Source: Diphasiastrum complanatum (taxonomy: Eukaryota > Streptophyta > Lycopodiopsida > Lycopodiales > Lycopodiaceae). From it: DNA of 64,000 nt. Below the pieces are notes generated by a model that made no database searches, had not been told where the DNA came from, and saw nothing but the letters and a program-made list of their open reading frames with translations. The stretch spans positions 56,634,264 to 56,698,263 of the forward strand of contig CM055104.1 of NCBI GenBank assembly GCA_029204225.1. The letters are read 5' to 3'. Positions 34,500 to 46,195 of this stretch are shown one piece after another. Numbering within the stretch: position 1 is the stretch's first letter; each line of letters starts with the position of its first letter. The position numbers and the translations under genes were made by a program.

Positions 34500-35720
34500 T
34501 TGCGAGTAACGGATGTCGGAGTTTTGTGAGTTTTTTTTGTTTCCAAATGATCATATGTCGAGGAGAACAATTCTTTGTAATTTGGCCAAACAAAATTGAA
34601 GCCAAGTATTCTCTTGTGGTCGAGATTCTCAAATAACAAAGAACAAATTTTCGGTATCAAAAAATTCTCGGTTTAGGATAAATTTCAGAATTATGGGTGA
34701 ATTTTCAAATGATTTCTGGAAACCGAAAAAGTTCTAAAAAAAATTTGGGATTAGGATATCGAAAATTCCGGACTTAAGATATCAAAATTTTTGGGCATCG
34801 AAAAATTCTGGTTATTGAAAATTTTAAATTGTGGATATCAAAAATTTTGGGCTTAAAGTATCGAAAAACTTTAAAAAAAATTCTGGGTTTAGGGTATCAA
34901 AAATTCTGGGCTTAGAGTATAAAAAATTCTAGACATGGAAAAATTTTGGTTACCAAAAATTTTGAATTCTGAAAAATTTTGGGCTTTTAGGGCATCGAAA
35001 ATTTCGAATTCTGGGTATTGAAAATTCTGGGCTTAGGGTATCAAAAATTCTCCGAGACGACCCGTATTGAAAACTTCTGATTTTTTAAATCGAAAAATTC
35101 AGATCTAGGTATCAAAAAATTTGGGCATCAAAAAATTTTGGTAATAAAAAACTATGAATTCTGGATATCGAAAATTCTGGGCTTAAGTTATCGAAAATTG
35201 ATAGATATCGAAATTTTTGAGAAATTCTCCAAGTCGATCCCGTATTAAAAACTTTTAATTTTTGGTATGAAAAAATTCAGATCTAGGTATCAAAATTTTT
35301 TTATTTCAGGTATCAAAAGATTTCGAACTCTAGATATTGAAAAATTTTTGAAAATTTTTGGGAATTGAAAAAGTTTCAAAAAAAATCTGGGTTTAGGGTA
35401 TCAAAAATTCTGGTTATCAAAAATTTCAAATTCTGAATATAAAAAATTTTGGGCTTAGGGTTTCAAAAATTTCTAGTAATTGAAAATTTTGAATTTTGGG
35501 TATGGAAAATTATGGACTTAGGGTATTAAAAAATTCTGGGTATTTTTTATTTCAAATATTGAAAATTTTTGAACTCTGGATATTGAAAAGTTTCTGAAAA
35601 ATTCTGGGTATCCAAACATTTTCGAAAAAATCTGGGTAACGAAAAATTCAGAAAACTCTGGAAATCGAAATTTCAAAAACTCTGACAAGTCATTCATGTT
35701 TAAATTTCTTACAGATTTCT
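34500..35720. repeat. AT-rich satellite, units of about 15-30 bp (TATCGAAAATTC / GGGCTTAGGGTATC)
   Basis: Over 1.2 kb, degenerate copies of GGGTATCGAAAATTCTGG and GGGCTTAGGGTATCAAAAAT alternate. Unit length varies by a few bases and no frame is kept. It starts right after a broken copia protease. A related, inverted array lies at 50370-50940. Confidence 0.85.
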
Positions 35721-36089
35721 TTTTCATACAATGTCATTATAGGTGATATCTTGCAGTTGCTAGGGTCTTGTATCCAAACTGGCTTGCATACTAGGGCCTT
35801 GTCAAGTCAGATACCCATCCTTGCTAATAATGAATCAATAATCGAGATATAGCTCAAATGTATTTCGGAGAAAACCCATGTGATAGCAATATCTTTCACA
35901 AAGTTCAAAGCAGTGCTCATATGACATTCTTCATTGCTATACTTACTCGTTGAGTTGGGTTTTCCAAGCCAGATGTATTTTATATTGATTGATGCGCTTT
36001 GAAGGTATTGTGCACGACAAATATCAGATATTGCAAAAACATCATTTAAAATGGAACTCGTGATGTCAAGAAGTACAAAAGCTTTAGCG

Positions 36090-36335
36090 AGACTCCAATA
36101 ACCGAAAGTGTATTTAGTCGTTGGATTTTATGTATGTGCAACAAAATAGAAACCAAATCACACACTTACACGTAAAGGCTCCTACATCTATTTTAGACCC
36201 ATTAAAAAAGTGGAACCAAAACTTCGATATCCGATAGTGTATGCAGTCGTAGGATATGATGTCTGTGAAATAAAATTGACACCATTCCAACATAGGAATG
36301 AATAGACTCCTACATTTACTGTAGACCCCTACATG
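36090..36335. repeat. Tandem pair of about 122 bp
   Basis: Two diverged copies: ACCGAAAGTGTATTTAGTCG..GGCTCCTACATCTATTTTAGACCC and CCGATAGTGTATGCAGTCG..GACTCCTACATTTACTGTAGACCC. The second ends at the SWIM relic. Confidence 0.6.
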
Positions 36336-36800
36336 GCAGAGCAAAAATATGAAATAGCTCTTCGTAGCTGATAATTGGTTGGTGTATGAACATCATGTTG
36401 ATAGCATCAAGACCCTTCACCACCAAGTAGACGAAGTACATATGTTTGCATGCAACAAATTTTCGGAAATCTTCGCATGTGCACGCTGGTTTTTTTGCAA
36501 TTGTGACTTCATACAACTTGTCTCTTTGAATGGACTCAAAGCTTTCAATAGTATATTTCTCTTTGTGCTCCGACAAAAGGTTGGTAACTTTTCTCAGATG
36601 ACCATTCAAGCTTAGAGCTCTGCCCATCCGCTCTTTTGCCTCCTTGGATATAGTCTCGTGGCAAACAGACTATTACAACTCATCCAAACAATCATGTCTC
36701 AAGTCAATGAGATATGTTCACAAATTTGGTCAAATGTGTCTGTCTCCAATATATATCCACCTTTGTTCAACTCATCCACCTCGGCTTGTGACAAATTAGT
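36316..36800 (-). pseudogene. Second SWIM zinc-finger relic (Mutator-like), minus strand
   Basis: The ORF at 36627-36316 has KYTIESFESIQRDKLYEVTI, AKKPACTCEDFRKFVACKHM and YFVYLVVKGL: CxC..CxH of a SWIM finger. It aligns well with the relic at 30233-30505. The frame upstream, to about 36790, reads LSQAEVDELNKGGYILETDT before breaks, so the gene once extended to the right. The catalytic part is absent. Confidence 0.62.
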
Positions 36801-36934
36801 TCCCTATTGCACATACCAGGTTTTTGGCACTTTTGTAGGCGATATTATTATCAAGGGACTTGTTGTCCAAGTGCATGCGGTCATTTGCAGTTTGCAATTT
36901 GCGGTCATTTGTGGTCCAATTGCAATTTTCACAC

Positions 36935-37072
36935 CCCCCAACAAAATGGGGTGGCCGAGAGCAAAAATAGATCTTTGTGTGAATGTGCAAAAGCAATGCG
37001 ACTAGATGTCTCTTTGCACATTTCTTTTTGGGGAGAAGCTATTACATGTGCAAATTTTTTATGTAATATATA
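36935..37072 (+). pseudogene. Copia integrase fragment, plus strand
   Basis: QQNGVAESKNRSLCECAKAM, then SFWGEAITCANFLCN: the C-terminal half of the copia integrase core, with the catalytic Glu changed in context (AESKN for AERKN). It is cut at 37072 by a family W LTR. Confidence 0.75.
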
Positions 37073-37819
<747 letters not shown>

Positions 37820-37829
37820 CTCCCTCTTC
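37820..37829 (-). other. Polypurine tract of minus-strand copia derivative
   Basis: GAAGAGGGAG on the minus strand directly precedes the TGTGAG start of the LTR. Confidence 0.75.
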
Positions 37830-38489
37830 AACTAGTTTTAGCAACCATAGAACTTTGATCCAACTTTAGAATGATCTCCTTCCTAAGTATAGACCTCCTT
37901 TCTAATGTTCTTAAGTAGTTTCCACAATTGATACAAAAATAGTATCCACTTAGGATGCCTCACTATTTCTTACATCAATTTTACATGTCAAGATGTGAAT
38001 AGAACATGAAGAACTAAATAGAATCTAAATGAGATGATTCCTCCATGCTATCAAATTGAACTCTCTGGAAAATTCTAGCAATCAAATGATAAATGTGAGT
38101 GATCACCATTTTCTTGCATGTCTTCTCCATCTTTGTCTTTTCTTGCCATGTATCCACCATGAAACTCCATGAATGAGTCTCCATCTCCATCTTGCCACAA
38201 GATGCCATTCTCAATTCATGACCTGATCATGAATAAGTGATATAATAAACCTTCAATAGCTTCATTTTCATCAACAAAACCAGCCAAGAATGCTAGTACA
38301 AATCCAACATCAAAATACCAATGTAGCTAGTTTTACCATATCTTGACAATTTGCACACATCCACATGAAATTGCTCAAACATGAGATAGAACAAGTAAAG
38401 TAAACTTGAACAACACTACCTTGTTGCTCCTTTGACCTTACTTGAATCTTCAATAACCTGCAAAAACATATCCATAACATCCTTGCCAA

Positions 38490-38990
38490 TTGACTCTCAT
38501 TTGATGCTCTTGACTAGTTCCAAATTGCCAACTTCCCTTTTGACTTGTTGAAGCCCTTTGAGATCAACCTCTTGATCTTCAACTTGACCATCAAAGTCAT
38601 TGACTAAGATCTCTTTTCTAGATCCTTGAGTTTCTGGAAAATCATGAAAACATCCATCTACTTGCATAGCATCATCTGTGAGCCTTGAAGACATTTGTCT
38701 TTCCCTTGATGTTCTCCTTGGCTTGTGACTTGATGAAGGTCCATCATCATCACCATCTAAAATAGGATCCTATATATCAACATCAAGAATGTTAGATCCA
38801 TACACATCACCATTAATAATGCTTGAAGATACTTTTGGAATGTTCCCCTCATCAAAAATGACATCTCTACCCACAATCACTTTGTTAGTAGTAGGAATGT
38901 AAACCTTGTCACTATACCCAACAAACATACATTTCCTTGAAGATGGATTCTCCTTGGTCCTATCATCAAGAGTTATGTTGACATAGCATG
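38490..38990 (-). pseudogene. Copia integrase end and linker, minus strand
   Basis: CYVNITLDDRTKENPSSRKC, then MFVGYSDKVYIPTTNKVIVG and RDVIFDEGNIPKVSS are the integrase C-terminus. An acidic linker with SSHKPRRTSRERQ and MSSRLTDDAM follows, as before copia RTs. RT and RNase H are not found between here and the purine tract at 37829, so about 2 kb of pol has been lost. Confidence 0.78.
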
Positions 38991-39140
38991 TGCAACCACA
39001 AAAGAAGCATGAGAGATGGAGGAAAAGAGATAGAGAGCAAAGGCATTCCCCATCCATTTTATAAGAGGGCCAACTTGCTTGTATTGAAATGATGAGAGAA
39101 CATGTACAATGCTTCAAAATTGCTTTTTATATAGTGAATT
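38990..39140 (-). promoter_or_regulatory. Promoter-like repeat module, copy B
   Basis: On the minus strand CACTATATAAAAAG, then TTTCAATACAAGCA, CCTCTTATAAAATGGAT and a pyrimidine-rich tail with CATCTCTCATG. It matches the module at 19634-19780 and is directly followed by a copia integrase fragment in the same direction. Confidence 0.5.
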
Positions 39141-39648
39141 GAGGAGATGAGCACCCCAATCCTATTGGCTAATCTAAACCTAAATATTCAATTAGTGGAG
39201 GGAACCCATTCATTAATTGGAGGACCCAATTTTAAAAATGAATTTTGGTGAGAATTCCTACTTTATTCACTAACTTGACTTTTTAGCCCCGTGACATTAA
39301 AAGTCTCGCATATTGGCTTTGTAATTAATCAAATCTCTATGTGATCATCGGGTTGGACTTACACACGCAGGGTGCCAAATCCCTCTCACTTATTAACTAG
39401 GGTTAGGGTTGTCTTGGGATCCACAAACCCTCCAACAATATCCCCACCAAATTGGTGGCGTCCCATGACACCTTGCGAGATTATTTATTTCGGCTCTTTT
39501 CGCACCTTTATTAGGTGGCATTGCACCTTTTCCATGAATTCCAAGCGCTCAATGTTGAAATCCTTTTTGTGCGTTAAAAAGCACTTATTTGCCCTTTCAA
39601 TATTTTTGGAGGTTGTCCAAGTTGTAAATCTGGACTCCCATGCTCCGC

Positions 39649-40029
39649 CTAGCATCGCAGCTCGATAGTTAATCTAGCCAATGGCAGCTGATCTTGTATT
39701 TTATCGGATGCCAATGGGACGTTTGGATCGAAAGCCAATGCTGGAAGGCAATCATCCCATCTCGGTGATATGGACACCAACATTGTCAAGTCATTTGTAA
39801 AAAGCGCAGATTGCCTAATAGTTGAATCTGGCAAATTATTGTACTCCGCTGCATAAAATTGTAGGGCTCGATGGAAGTCAACTGAGATATTCCAATTGTA
39901 CTTCTGGTAGATTATGGGCCAGTTTGGGGTGTGGATGCTGACTTGTCCCACTAGAATCCCAAAATCTTTCCATTTATTTTCTCTCACATTGGCACATAGT
40001 AAGGATCTCCCTGCAATTGGCGAGGGCAA
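39649..40029 (-). pseudogene. Unrecognised ORF, possible 3' part of an interrupted gene
   Basis: 126 residues with ordinary protein composition (KWKDFGILVGQVSIHTPNWP, YNWNISVDFHRALQFYAAEY and DDCLPALAFDP). I do not recognise a family. It lies on the same strand and in line with the ORFs at 40300-41442 and 43010-43465, so it may belong to the same gene. Confidence 0.35.
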
Positions 40030-40299
40030 TGCTGGTAGTTTGTCAATTCTTTGTCGGCCTTGATCTCGGAGGTCTTAAACCTAATTACCCATCCACCCCT
40101 CGAGGACTCGTGTGGATGTTGCTGCAAAAAAGTTTGGATCTGGTCCTCAATGGTGATCCGTTTTTAAAAGAAAGGCCTGGTCATGTAAGTAGATGGACCT
40201 TCTTCCATGGCCTGTGCATTTGGTGCTATGCCTTCTTCAGTACCGACATCTCCCCTTCTTAAGACTTGTCACATGGTCTTCCAATGTTTCGACTAACTT

Positions 40300-40699
40300 C
40301 TAGGCTTTCTTCGTCTTGGCTTCGGACTTTGCTTCGTGTGGTGTCTTTAACTCCCGATTCAGTTCGATCACCTTTTGGCTAATAAAAGTGTTCACGGATC
40401 CCAGCTCAAAAATTATTTTGTCCATGTCCTTCTTTTCATGTAAAATAGTCTTAATCACGCACGCAAGGTTATTGACTAAACCTAGTGCGTCACCAAAATC
40501 CACTTGTGTTGTGGTTGTAGTAGCAACAACAACATGAACAAGAACTGCAGGTGTTGTGCTCGTTTGGCGTTGAGGTCGTGTCGGTTCTTCTTCATAACCA
40601 TCAAGTATTGTGGCGTCAAACTGCTTCGATGATTTAACAACATGGATGATCTGAATGGTGTCTAGTGCTTGATCTACTTGATCTTGGTGATCAACCTGA
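40300..40699 (-). pseudogene. Unrecognised coding segment with coiled-coil-like end
   Basis: Open from a splice-acceptor-like TTTTCAG at about 40700 to a stop at 40300. It reads VDHQDQVDQALDTIQIIHVV, a Thr/Val-rich middle, then LACVIKTILHEKKDMDKIIF and SQKVIELNRELKTPHEAKSE, which has coiled-coil character. No known domain seen. The acceptor suggests an intron-containing gene, but a matching strong donor to its right was not found. Confidence 0.35.
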
Positions 40700-40764
40700 A
40701 AAGATGGATGAAAACATTAGTGCTATCATGGACTTGTTTGAATCATTTTCCAAGGGATTGAGAT

Positions 40765-41442
40765 TCAAAGGGGGGTCCAGGGCTCTGAGACATCCCCCAA
40801 AGGATTGGGATCATCAAACATATCCATGAAAGCCTGCATGTTCGGTGAAGCATCTTGAGTGTCTACGGAAGAGGCGACTTGGGCAGCTGTGATTGGAATT
40901 GTGGACCCAACGATTTCAAACTGACCTTGTGAGGAAGCGAAGGCTAGGAAAACATCAGTGAACTGGGGAATATGAAGTGTAGAGAGAGTGGCAGCGGGGG
41001 GTGGTAGCGCAACTGGCGTTGGTTGCCTAGTACGGCGATGTGGCATGAAAAGGCGAGTCAGGAATTACGACCTCGCTGCGTACCCGTCAGTGACTAGTCT
41101 GGAAGATTCGGCAAGTGCCACATCTTCGTAGACAAAGATGACTGACTCAGGGACAAACCCATGGATCTTATTAAGCAAGTAGAAAGTGGAAATGGTGGAC
41201 AAAAGAGTGCTAGCAGCAAATTTTTGCTTGGTGTTACCCTTGGTGGCTCTCTTCAGTTCACCAGAAACCATTTTAAACCAGTTGTAAGGCTCCAACAATT
41301 TTTTGTCAAATTTATAGTTCGACTCAACTATGCGATGCATGATTTGTGAGGAAATGTTCTCATTTCTGAGGTTTCCAACAATCAGAAAGCTGTTCAAAAG
41401 TTGCACAGCTGCATGGATGGTGGGATCTCGGATAGACTCCAA
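40765..41442 (-). pseudogene. Unrecognised ORF with one in-frame stop
   Basis: One frame runs from 41442 to 40765 and is broken only by a TAA near 41065. The N-terminal half (RDPTIHAAVQLLNSFLIVGN, NYKFDKKLLEPYNWFKMVSG, ELKRATKGNTKQKFAASTLL) looks like a folded helical protein. The second half is Pro/Ala-rich (RRTRQPTPVALPPPAATLS). A recent pseudogene or a retroelement accessory ORF are both possible. Upstream it continues, frameshifted, as HKVQVSEAAKP to about 41575. Confidence 0.4.
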
Positions 41443-41573
41443 TAAATAGCCATGATTGGTCCAGTATAGCTCATTGGATGTGTCAATGAAAGGTTTGATG
41501 ACTTTATTGACATGCTTATGGTTTGGCGGCTTCAGAGACTTGCACCTTGTGGGTAGCCCCCTGGTAGGTAATG

Positions 41574-43019
41574 TAAAACTTAGATTTTTTCTTGGTCTAG
41601 GTGTTAAAGGCCATCATTATAAATTCCATATTAATTTTTTCAAAAAAAAATCATGCTTGTGAATCCCCATTGTTGTGAGCAAAGCCTCAGCAAGATTCAT
41701 CCATTGAGCCACCATGCTTGTGCTAGAAACTATCATGATGTCCGTTTGGGTTGGAACATCACAATGAATGACATATTAAGGAGAATGAGAAGTATCGATA
41801 GAAGACATGATAAGAGTAGACAAAAACTGAGAATAAGAGCGCAAGTGTGTATCAAAAGGCTGGAGGAAAGTTTCGAAAATTTGTGGTTGCTGGAAAATTC
41901 GGCAAGAGCTTCGCTAGCACAAGTGAGAAATAAAATCAAATTCAACCCTTTTATAGGTGAATTTGGAGGGTCCATTAGACAATCAGTTCTGGACAAAAAT
42001 TTGCAGGCATGATCGATACTTTAAAATTAGCTAAGGTTTCTGAATATCTAAACTGATCCAACGAAGGTTCTGAAGATCTGGCGAAGGTTCAACATTCACC
42101 TAAGAACATCCTTTGCCTAGATACTGTATATAATAAAAAATTTCAGGATCTGAACCTATGTCCAACCTAATTTTGGCATTCTGAATCCATCTGTCAGGTC
42201 GGCGAAGATTAATAATGACTGTAAGATGATCGACAAAGGTTTTTAAAATGGCAAACTATTGAACATTCATCTGTGACTTCAAAACAGGTTATAAATTTGC
42301 TAGAGAACCTTCGCCATTTTCTATATCTTTATGAAGTGTAGGTCACCAACATCTTGATTGCAAAAGTTTGCGAATAGTGATATCTGTTGAAAAATGTCCT
42401 CCGCCCATTCCATCATTGGAAAACAGCAACGATTGGCACTCCCAGGTCCAAGAGAATCTACTCAACCAAACAGGCCAAATCAACAGAACCGACCCCAAGT
42501 ACAGGCCAATGTAGTGCAGAACTCCTCTTATGAAACCCTAACCTATGAATCTACTAGTGATGACGGTAATCCTAACTTATTCCAATGACCAATACTATTC
42601 AGAGGAGCAACCTACACAAGTCAACCAAAGTGGTTATGCCATTTTCCCTTCAGCACTTTAGAAGAGAGGTTTTGCATGCTAACTTTCAAAGTGAATGTAG
42701 ACTTTGTTATGACTTTGTAGCTAAGTGTGCTGACTGTATCGGAAGGCATTGCTATAAAGATTGCCCTAAGCTTCTCGATGCTGGTTTCAATAATGAAATC
42801 GAGCACACCAATTGGGTATCACCAATTGTGGTGGTACCAAAGAAAAATGGTAACTTCGTATCTGCATGGATTTGAAGAAACTTAATGACCAAATAGAGAA
42901 AGATCACTTCCCACTACCTCTGGCCACACAAATCCTCGAAGATATGGCAGGACCTAAGCTTTTAGCTTTTTGGATGGTGTTAGTGGCTATTTCTTAGTCC
43001 AAATTGCTCCTAAGTTTTA
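41574..43019 (+). mobile_element. Ty3/gypsy fragment splitting the unknown gene
   Basis: A plus-strand segment within an otherwise minus-strand coding region. It holds a polar stretch (42394-42588: RPNQQNRPQVQANVVQN) and the start of a gypsy RT: HTNWVSPIVVVPKKNGN near 42809, then frameshifted DLKKLNDQIEKDHFPLPL and FLDGVSGYFLVQIAPKF ending at 43019. Protease is not seen and RT ends before its catalytic YxDD. The segment is bounded by a perfect 10-bp inverted repeat, TAAAACTTAG at 41574-41583 and CTAAGTTTTA at 43010-43019. Confidence 0.65.
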
Positions 43020-43465
43020 GAGCCCAAGGAGGTAACTGGGGCTCTCTTCTGCAGGGCAATAATGAGTTGTCGGGAGATGAAGGCGGCCCAATTGTACATA
43101 TTTTGGCGGCCTTCATAGGATTCCCCCAACATGGCAAAGATCTGGAGGGGAATCCTCAGCAGATGTGCCTTGCGTGTATAAGTGTACTTTGTAAGATAAG
43201 CACACGTAGCTCCCAGTTCTTGGCACTTGATGGCCTGGAGGAGAATGCCATCCTTGTTCTTCCATTTGTCGATAGACGTGTCAAGGAATCTGGCATATGG
43301 TTGCTGCAACATATTGGTCAGCTTGACTGGCTTCTCCTTATGGCCACTAGGAAAGCCAAAGGTGGTGAGGTTGCTGCCAGCCAAGTAGACAATTGACTGA
43401 AAATTTTGAAGTTCAATGCAAAACGTGAGTTGCTTCCGATTAAAATTTTCGTATGTCTGGTACAT
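43010..43465 (-). pseudogene. Unrecognised ORF, possible 5' part of the interrupted gene
   Basis: 151 residues: KQLTFCIELQNFQSIVYLAG, KPVKLTNMLQQPYARFLDTS, IKCQELGATCAYLTKYTYTR and RKAHLLRIPLQIFAMLGESY. I do not recognise a domain. It ends at the gypsy fragment; the sequence on the other side of that fragment resumes on the same strand. Confidence 0.38.
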
Positions 43466-43689
43466 AAGATAAAGGCTCTGGTGGCCCTTCTAGAGAGGAA
43501 TTTGAAACTCAAGCAACTTAAAGGTTGGTTGAGCTTGGATATACCACTAATTCATTGTTTCATCTTCACAGAGAACGAGTTTGAGTGATTGAGACATGTC
43601 TGATATCTCATCACTATGGTCTGAATCTGATTCGGCCATTTTTTGAAATTTTTTTAATTTTTTTGGAAGTTCTCTCAGTGGCATCGGAT

Positions 43690-43775
43690 GGAAATTGGCA
43701 GCTACAGTGGCGGATGCAAATTGTCGAGGACAATGGCGGATGCAATCTTGTTGGATGCATATTAGATTTCTTATG
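43690..43775. repeat. Short CGGATGCAA repeat (shared minisatellite word)
   Basis: GGCGGATGCAAATTGTCG, GGCGGATGCAATCTTG and TTGGATGCATATTAG follow one another. The phrase GGATGCAATCTTGTNGGATGC is shared with 46025-46045, and the core CGGATG with the array at 22380. Confidence 0.65.
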
Positions 43776-43839
43776 CTCAGTCTTAAACAAATCGTTCAAG
43801 TAATGAGCATCCTGAAAATCGAAGGCCGACTACAGGTTT

Positions 43840-44010
43840 CGGATCTTCACATTTTTTTCCTTTGAGATTTTTTGTGCCTTAAACATTCTAAAGGCACCTT
43901 TGCCTTTTTTGCCTTTTTTGCACCTTCGCGTACCTTCAGTCTAAGGCACCTTCGGATTTTTTATACCTTCAGTCTAAGGGCACCTTTGAGTTTTTTGGGT
44001 TTTTGCTACA
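43840..44010. repeat. Low-complexity CACCTTTG / CCTTCAGTCTAAGG repeats
   Basis: TTTTTTGCACCTTCG and TACCTTCAGTCTAAGG phrases recur within about 170 bp. No function evident. Confidence 0.5.
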
Positions 44011-44190
44011 TTGGCAGATCGACGTCGCTAACTTATTATCAACCCTAAAATAGCTGGACAACCAAATATGCCAAGGGCGGTTAGCGGGTACCAGCTTTTG
44101 TACATATACAAAACTGGAGTAGAAGACATTCAAGAATTATAAGATATTTGTCTTTTGACACTTGTAAATATATATACTAGCTGAATCAAG

Positions 44191-44800
44191 CTATGTATGT
44201 AAGTTCTTTTGTTTTTTTGATAAAGAAGAATAAGATGAATACTCGGAAGACTCTTCCTCATCTACCGAATCAGATTTTGATTCAGACTCAGTAGATGATT
44301 CAGATTCTTCTGTACGTTTCGATTTATGCTTTTTACCACTTTTTCTCTCATTTCTCCTTCTATGAGAAATTCGAGAAGTTTCGTAATTTTCGGTAGAGAC
44401 AATGACATCTTCCAAAGAGGTCATCAATCCCTGTCGACAATAACGGTCCATTTTCTTAGGCAAGCCGCCCAAGAACCATTTGTTTTGCGTAGGAAACGGA
44501 AACTGGGCTCCTAACTTTCCTATTAAATTTTTAACTCTACGAGTATACTTTCTAAGTAATTCCTTCGGCTTCTTCTCAACAGGATTAAGCCAAGCCAACA
44601 ATCTAGTGAAGTAGCTATCTCCCTAAACTGCTTAAGGAATGCTGTTCTTAAAGTGTTCCGAGTATTAACCGTTTCCGGTACTAATTGATTGTACCAAATC
44701 CTAGTCTGCTTTCGCAGAAGACCTGGCAAAATTCTAACTTTGTCCTCGTCTGTATGTTCTTTATTTGCTATAGTAATAGATTCAAACTTGGACAAATATT
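44191..44800 (-). pseudogene. Ty3/gypsy gag, minus strand, frameshifted
   Basis: EDKVRILPGLLRKQTRIWYN, then ETVNTRNTLRTAFLKQFRE (44795-44620), a frameshift near 44600, and KKPKELLRKYTRRVKNLIGK with FLGGLPKKMD: the gypsy capsid (Retrotrans_gag) pattern. The C-terminus is rich in Ser, Glu and Lys (44191-44330) and no zinc knuckle is seen. It lies 120 bp after a primer-binding site in the same direction. Confidence 0.75.
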
Positions 44801-44919
44801 GTCTGCATTTTCAGATGATGATCGATAGTTGCTTGAGAGTGTGTTCTTGGCATGTGTTACATGAGAAAGATTTGTAGACTTAATACACTTAACAATATTA
44901 CAAAAGATGAAATTCATCT

Positions 44920-44939
44920 CCTGGCAATAGTGCCAAATT
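44920..44939 (-). other. Gypsy primer-binding site, minus strand
   Basis: On the minus strand TTTGGCACTATTGCCAGGAG resembles TTGGCGCCGTTGCCGGGGA, the site used by many plant gypsy elements. It sits just inside a putative LTR end (CCACCACA). Confidence 0.65.
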
Positions 44940-44940
44940 A

Positions 44941-46150
44941 TGTGGTGGCCTAGTCATTATAGATTTTCACAAAATAAATGAATTAAGTAGTATAAAAGGT
45001 TTGATCGTTCCCCAAGAGAGACAATAATCTCTTCTTTTGTATGATAAGTGCATGTAAGATGATGAATGGATTGTGATGTGTAATATTAACAATGAATACT
45101 ACAGCGACATATGTGGTTATCCAAAGATATTTGGGTAAATTGACATCCAGGAACACCAATGGTGAAACAATTTGGTCAAGGTTTGTGATTATAAAAGTTA
45201 CTTTATCTTTCAGGCTCTTCAGATATCAGTAAGCAATCAGATCAGATAGCAACTAGCAAATAGATTCATCAAACAGAATCGAATTGGCTCATGATTCCTC
45301 TGAATCGAACATAGAGAATTAGTTCTTATCACAGTGAGCAAACAGAACAAAACATCAAATAAATTCATTATCTGGACACATAGCTCATTCAAAATTGAAA
45401 GAAGTTCTGCTTTATGGTTATGCTTAACAGCTTCGGCTAATTCCCTACACACGTTAGTTAGAATTGTCGCTCTCTGGTGATGCCTGAAAATCCACGTTAG
45501 AGTAACTGGAATTCAATAAGACATGAGAAATATGTGTGATGCAGAAAAGAAGTATCACAAACAGTTACAGATCATACAGAGTGTATTCGCTGAATTGATA
45601 AGAAGTAATGCTGTAAAAGATGACAGAGGCCCAAGAATGCTCAAGCTTATAGAAACTGGCTCTCTTCTCTCTCAATTGATACTCAAATCTGTGCGTCTAT
45701 ACAATGGCACAAAGTGTCGTCCTTATAGAAACGATCACCGGCCTCAATGTTGTTTACCAACTGTTAATATGTCGGTTGAGATCCACTAATGCGTCTCTAT
45801 AGAACGTCGCGAGTTTTAACCTAAATGTGAATTTACAAAGTGCAAATAGGCCTTTACATGAATTTAGGCACTATAGCACATTTACATGTATAAAAATTGA
45901 AATTTTTTGCAATATAAAACAACAATTCTGGATAATGTGGGATCATGAGGCTCCACACGGATGCAAATGAGACTGGTGGTTGGCAGACACAAATCGTCGG
46001 ATGTATGTTGTCGGATGCAATCTAGCGGATGCAATCTTGTCGGATGCAAATTAGAACCTATTGACGGATGGAAAAAAAATATTTTTGATTTTTTGAATAA
46101 GTGTAAACCCAATGGGTTCACAAAAAATTTGGGAAGAAATATACATAGAA
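44941..46150 (-). repeat. Probable gypsy LTR shared by two tandem elements
   Basis: Non-coding block of about 1.2 kb between an integrase end (46196) and a primer-binding site (44939). Its minus-strand 3' end is CCACCACA. It holds the CGGATGCAA repeats at 45960-46070. The right end is not fixed because no second copy is in the window. Confidence 0.5.
45960..46070. repeat. GTCGGATGCAA repeats inside the gypsy LTR
   Basis: CGTCGGATGTATGTTGTCGG, then ATGCAATCTAGCGG, ATGCAATCTTGTCGG and ATGCAAATTAG: about four copies. CGTCGGATG is the same word as in the minisatellite at 22380-22705 (read on the opposite strand). Confidence 0.7.
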
Positions 46151-46195
46151 GGAAAAACAGAAAAGTATAAGGTAAAATAACATAGAAAGATATCT

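Noticed and set aside
36658-37005. 115-aa plus-strand ORF
   Set aside because: It is mostly the antisense of the SWIM relic and then the wrong frame of a copia integrase piece.
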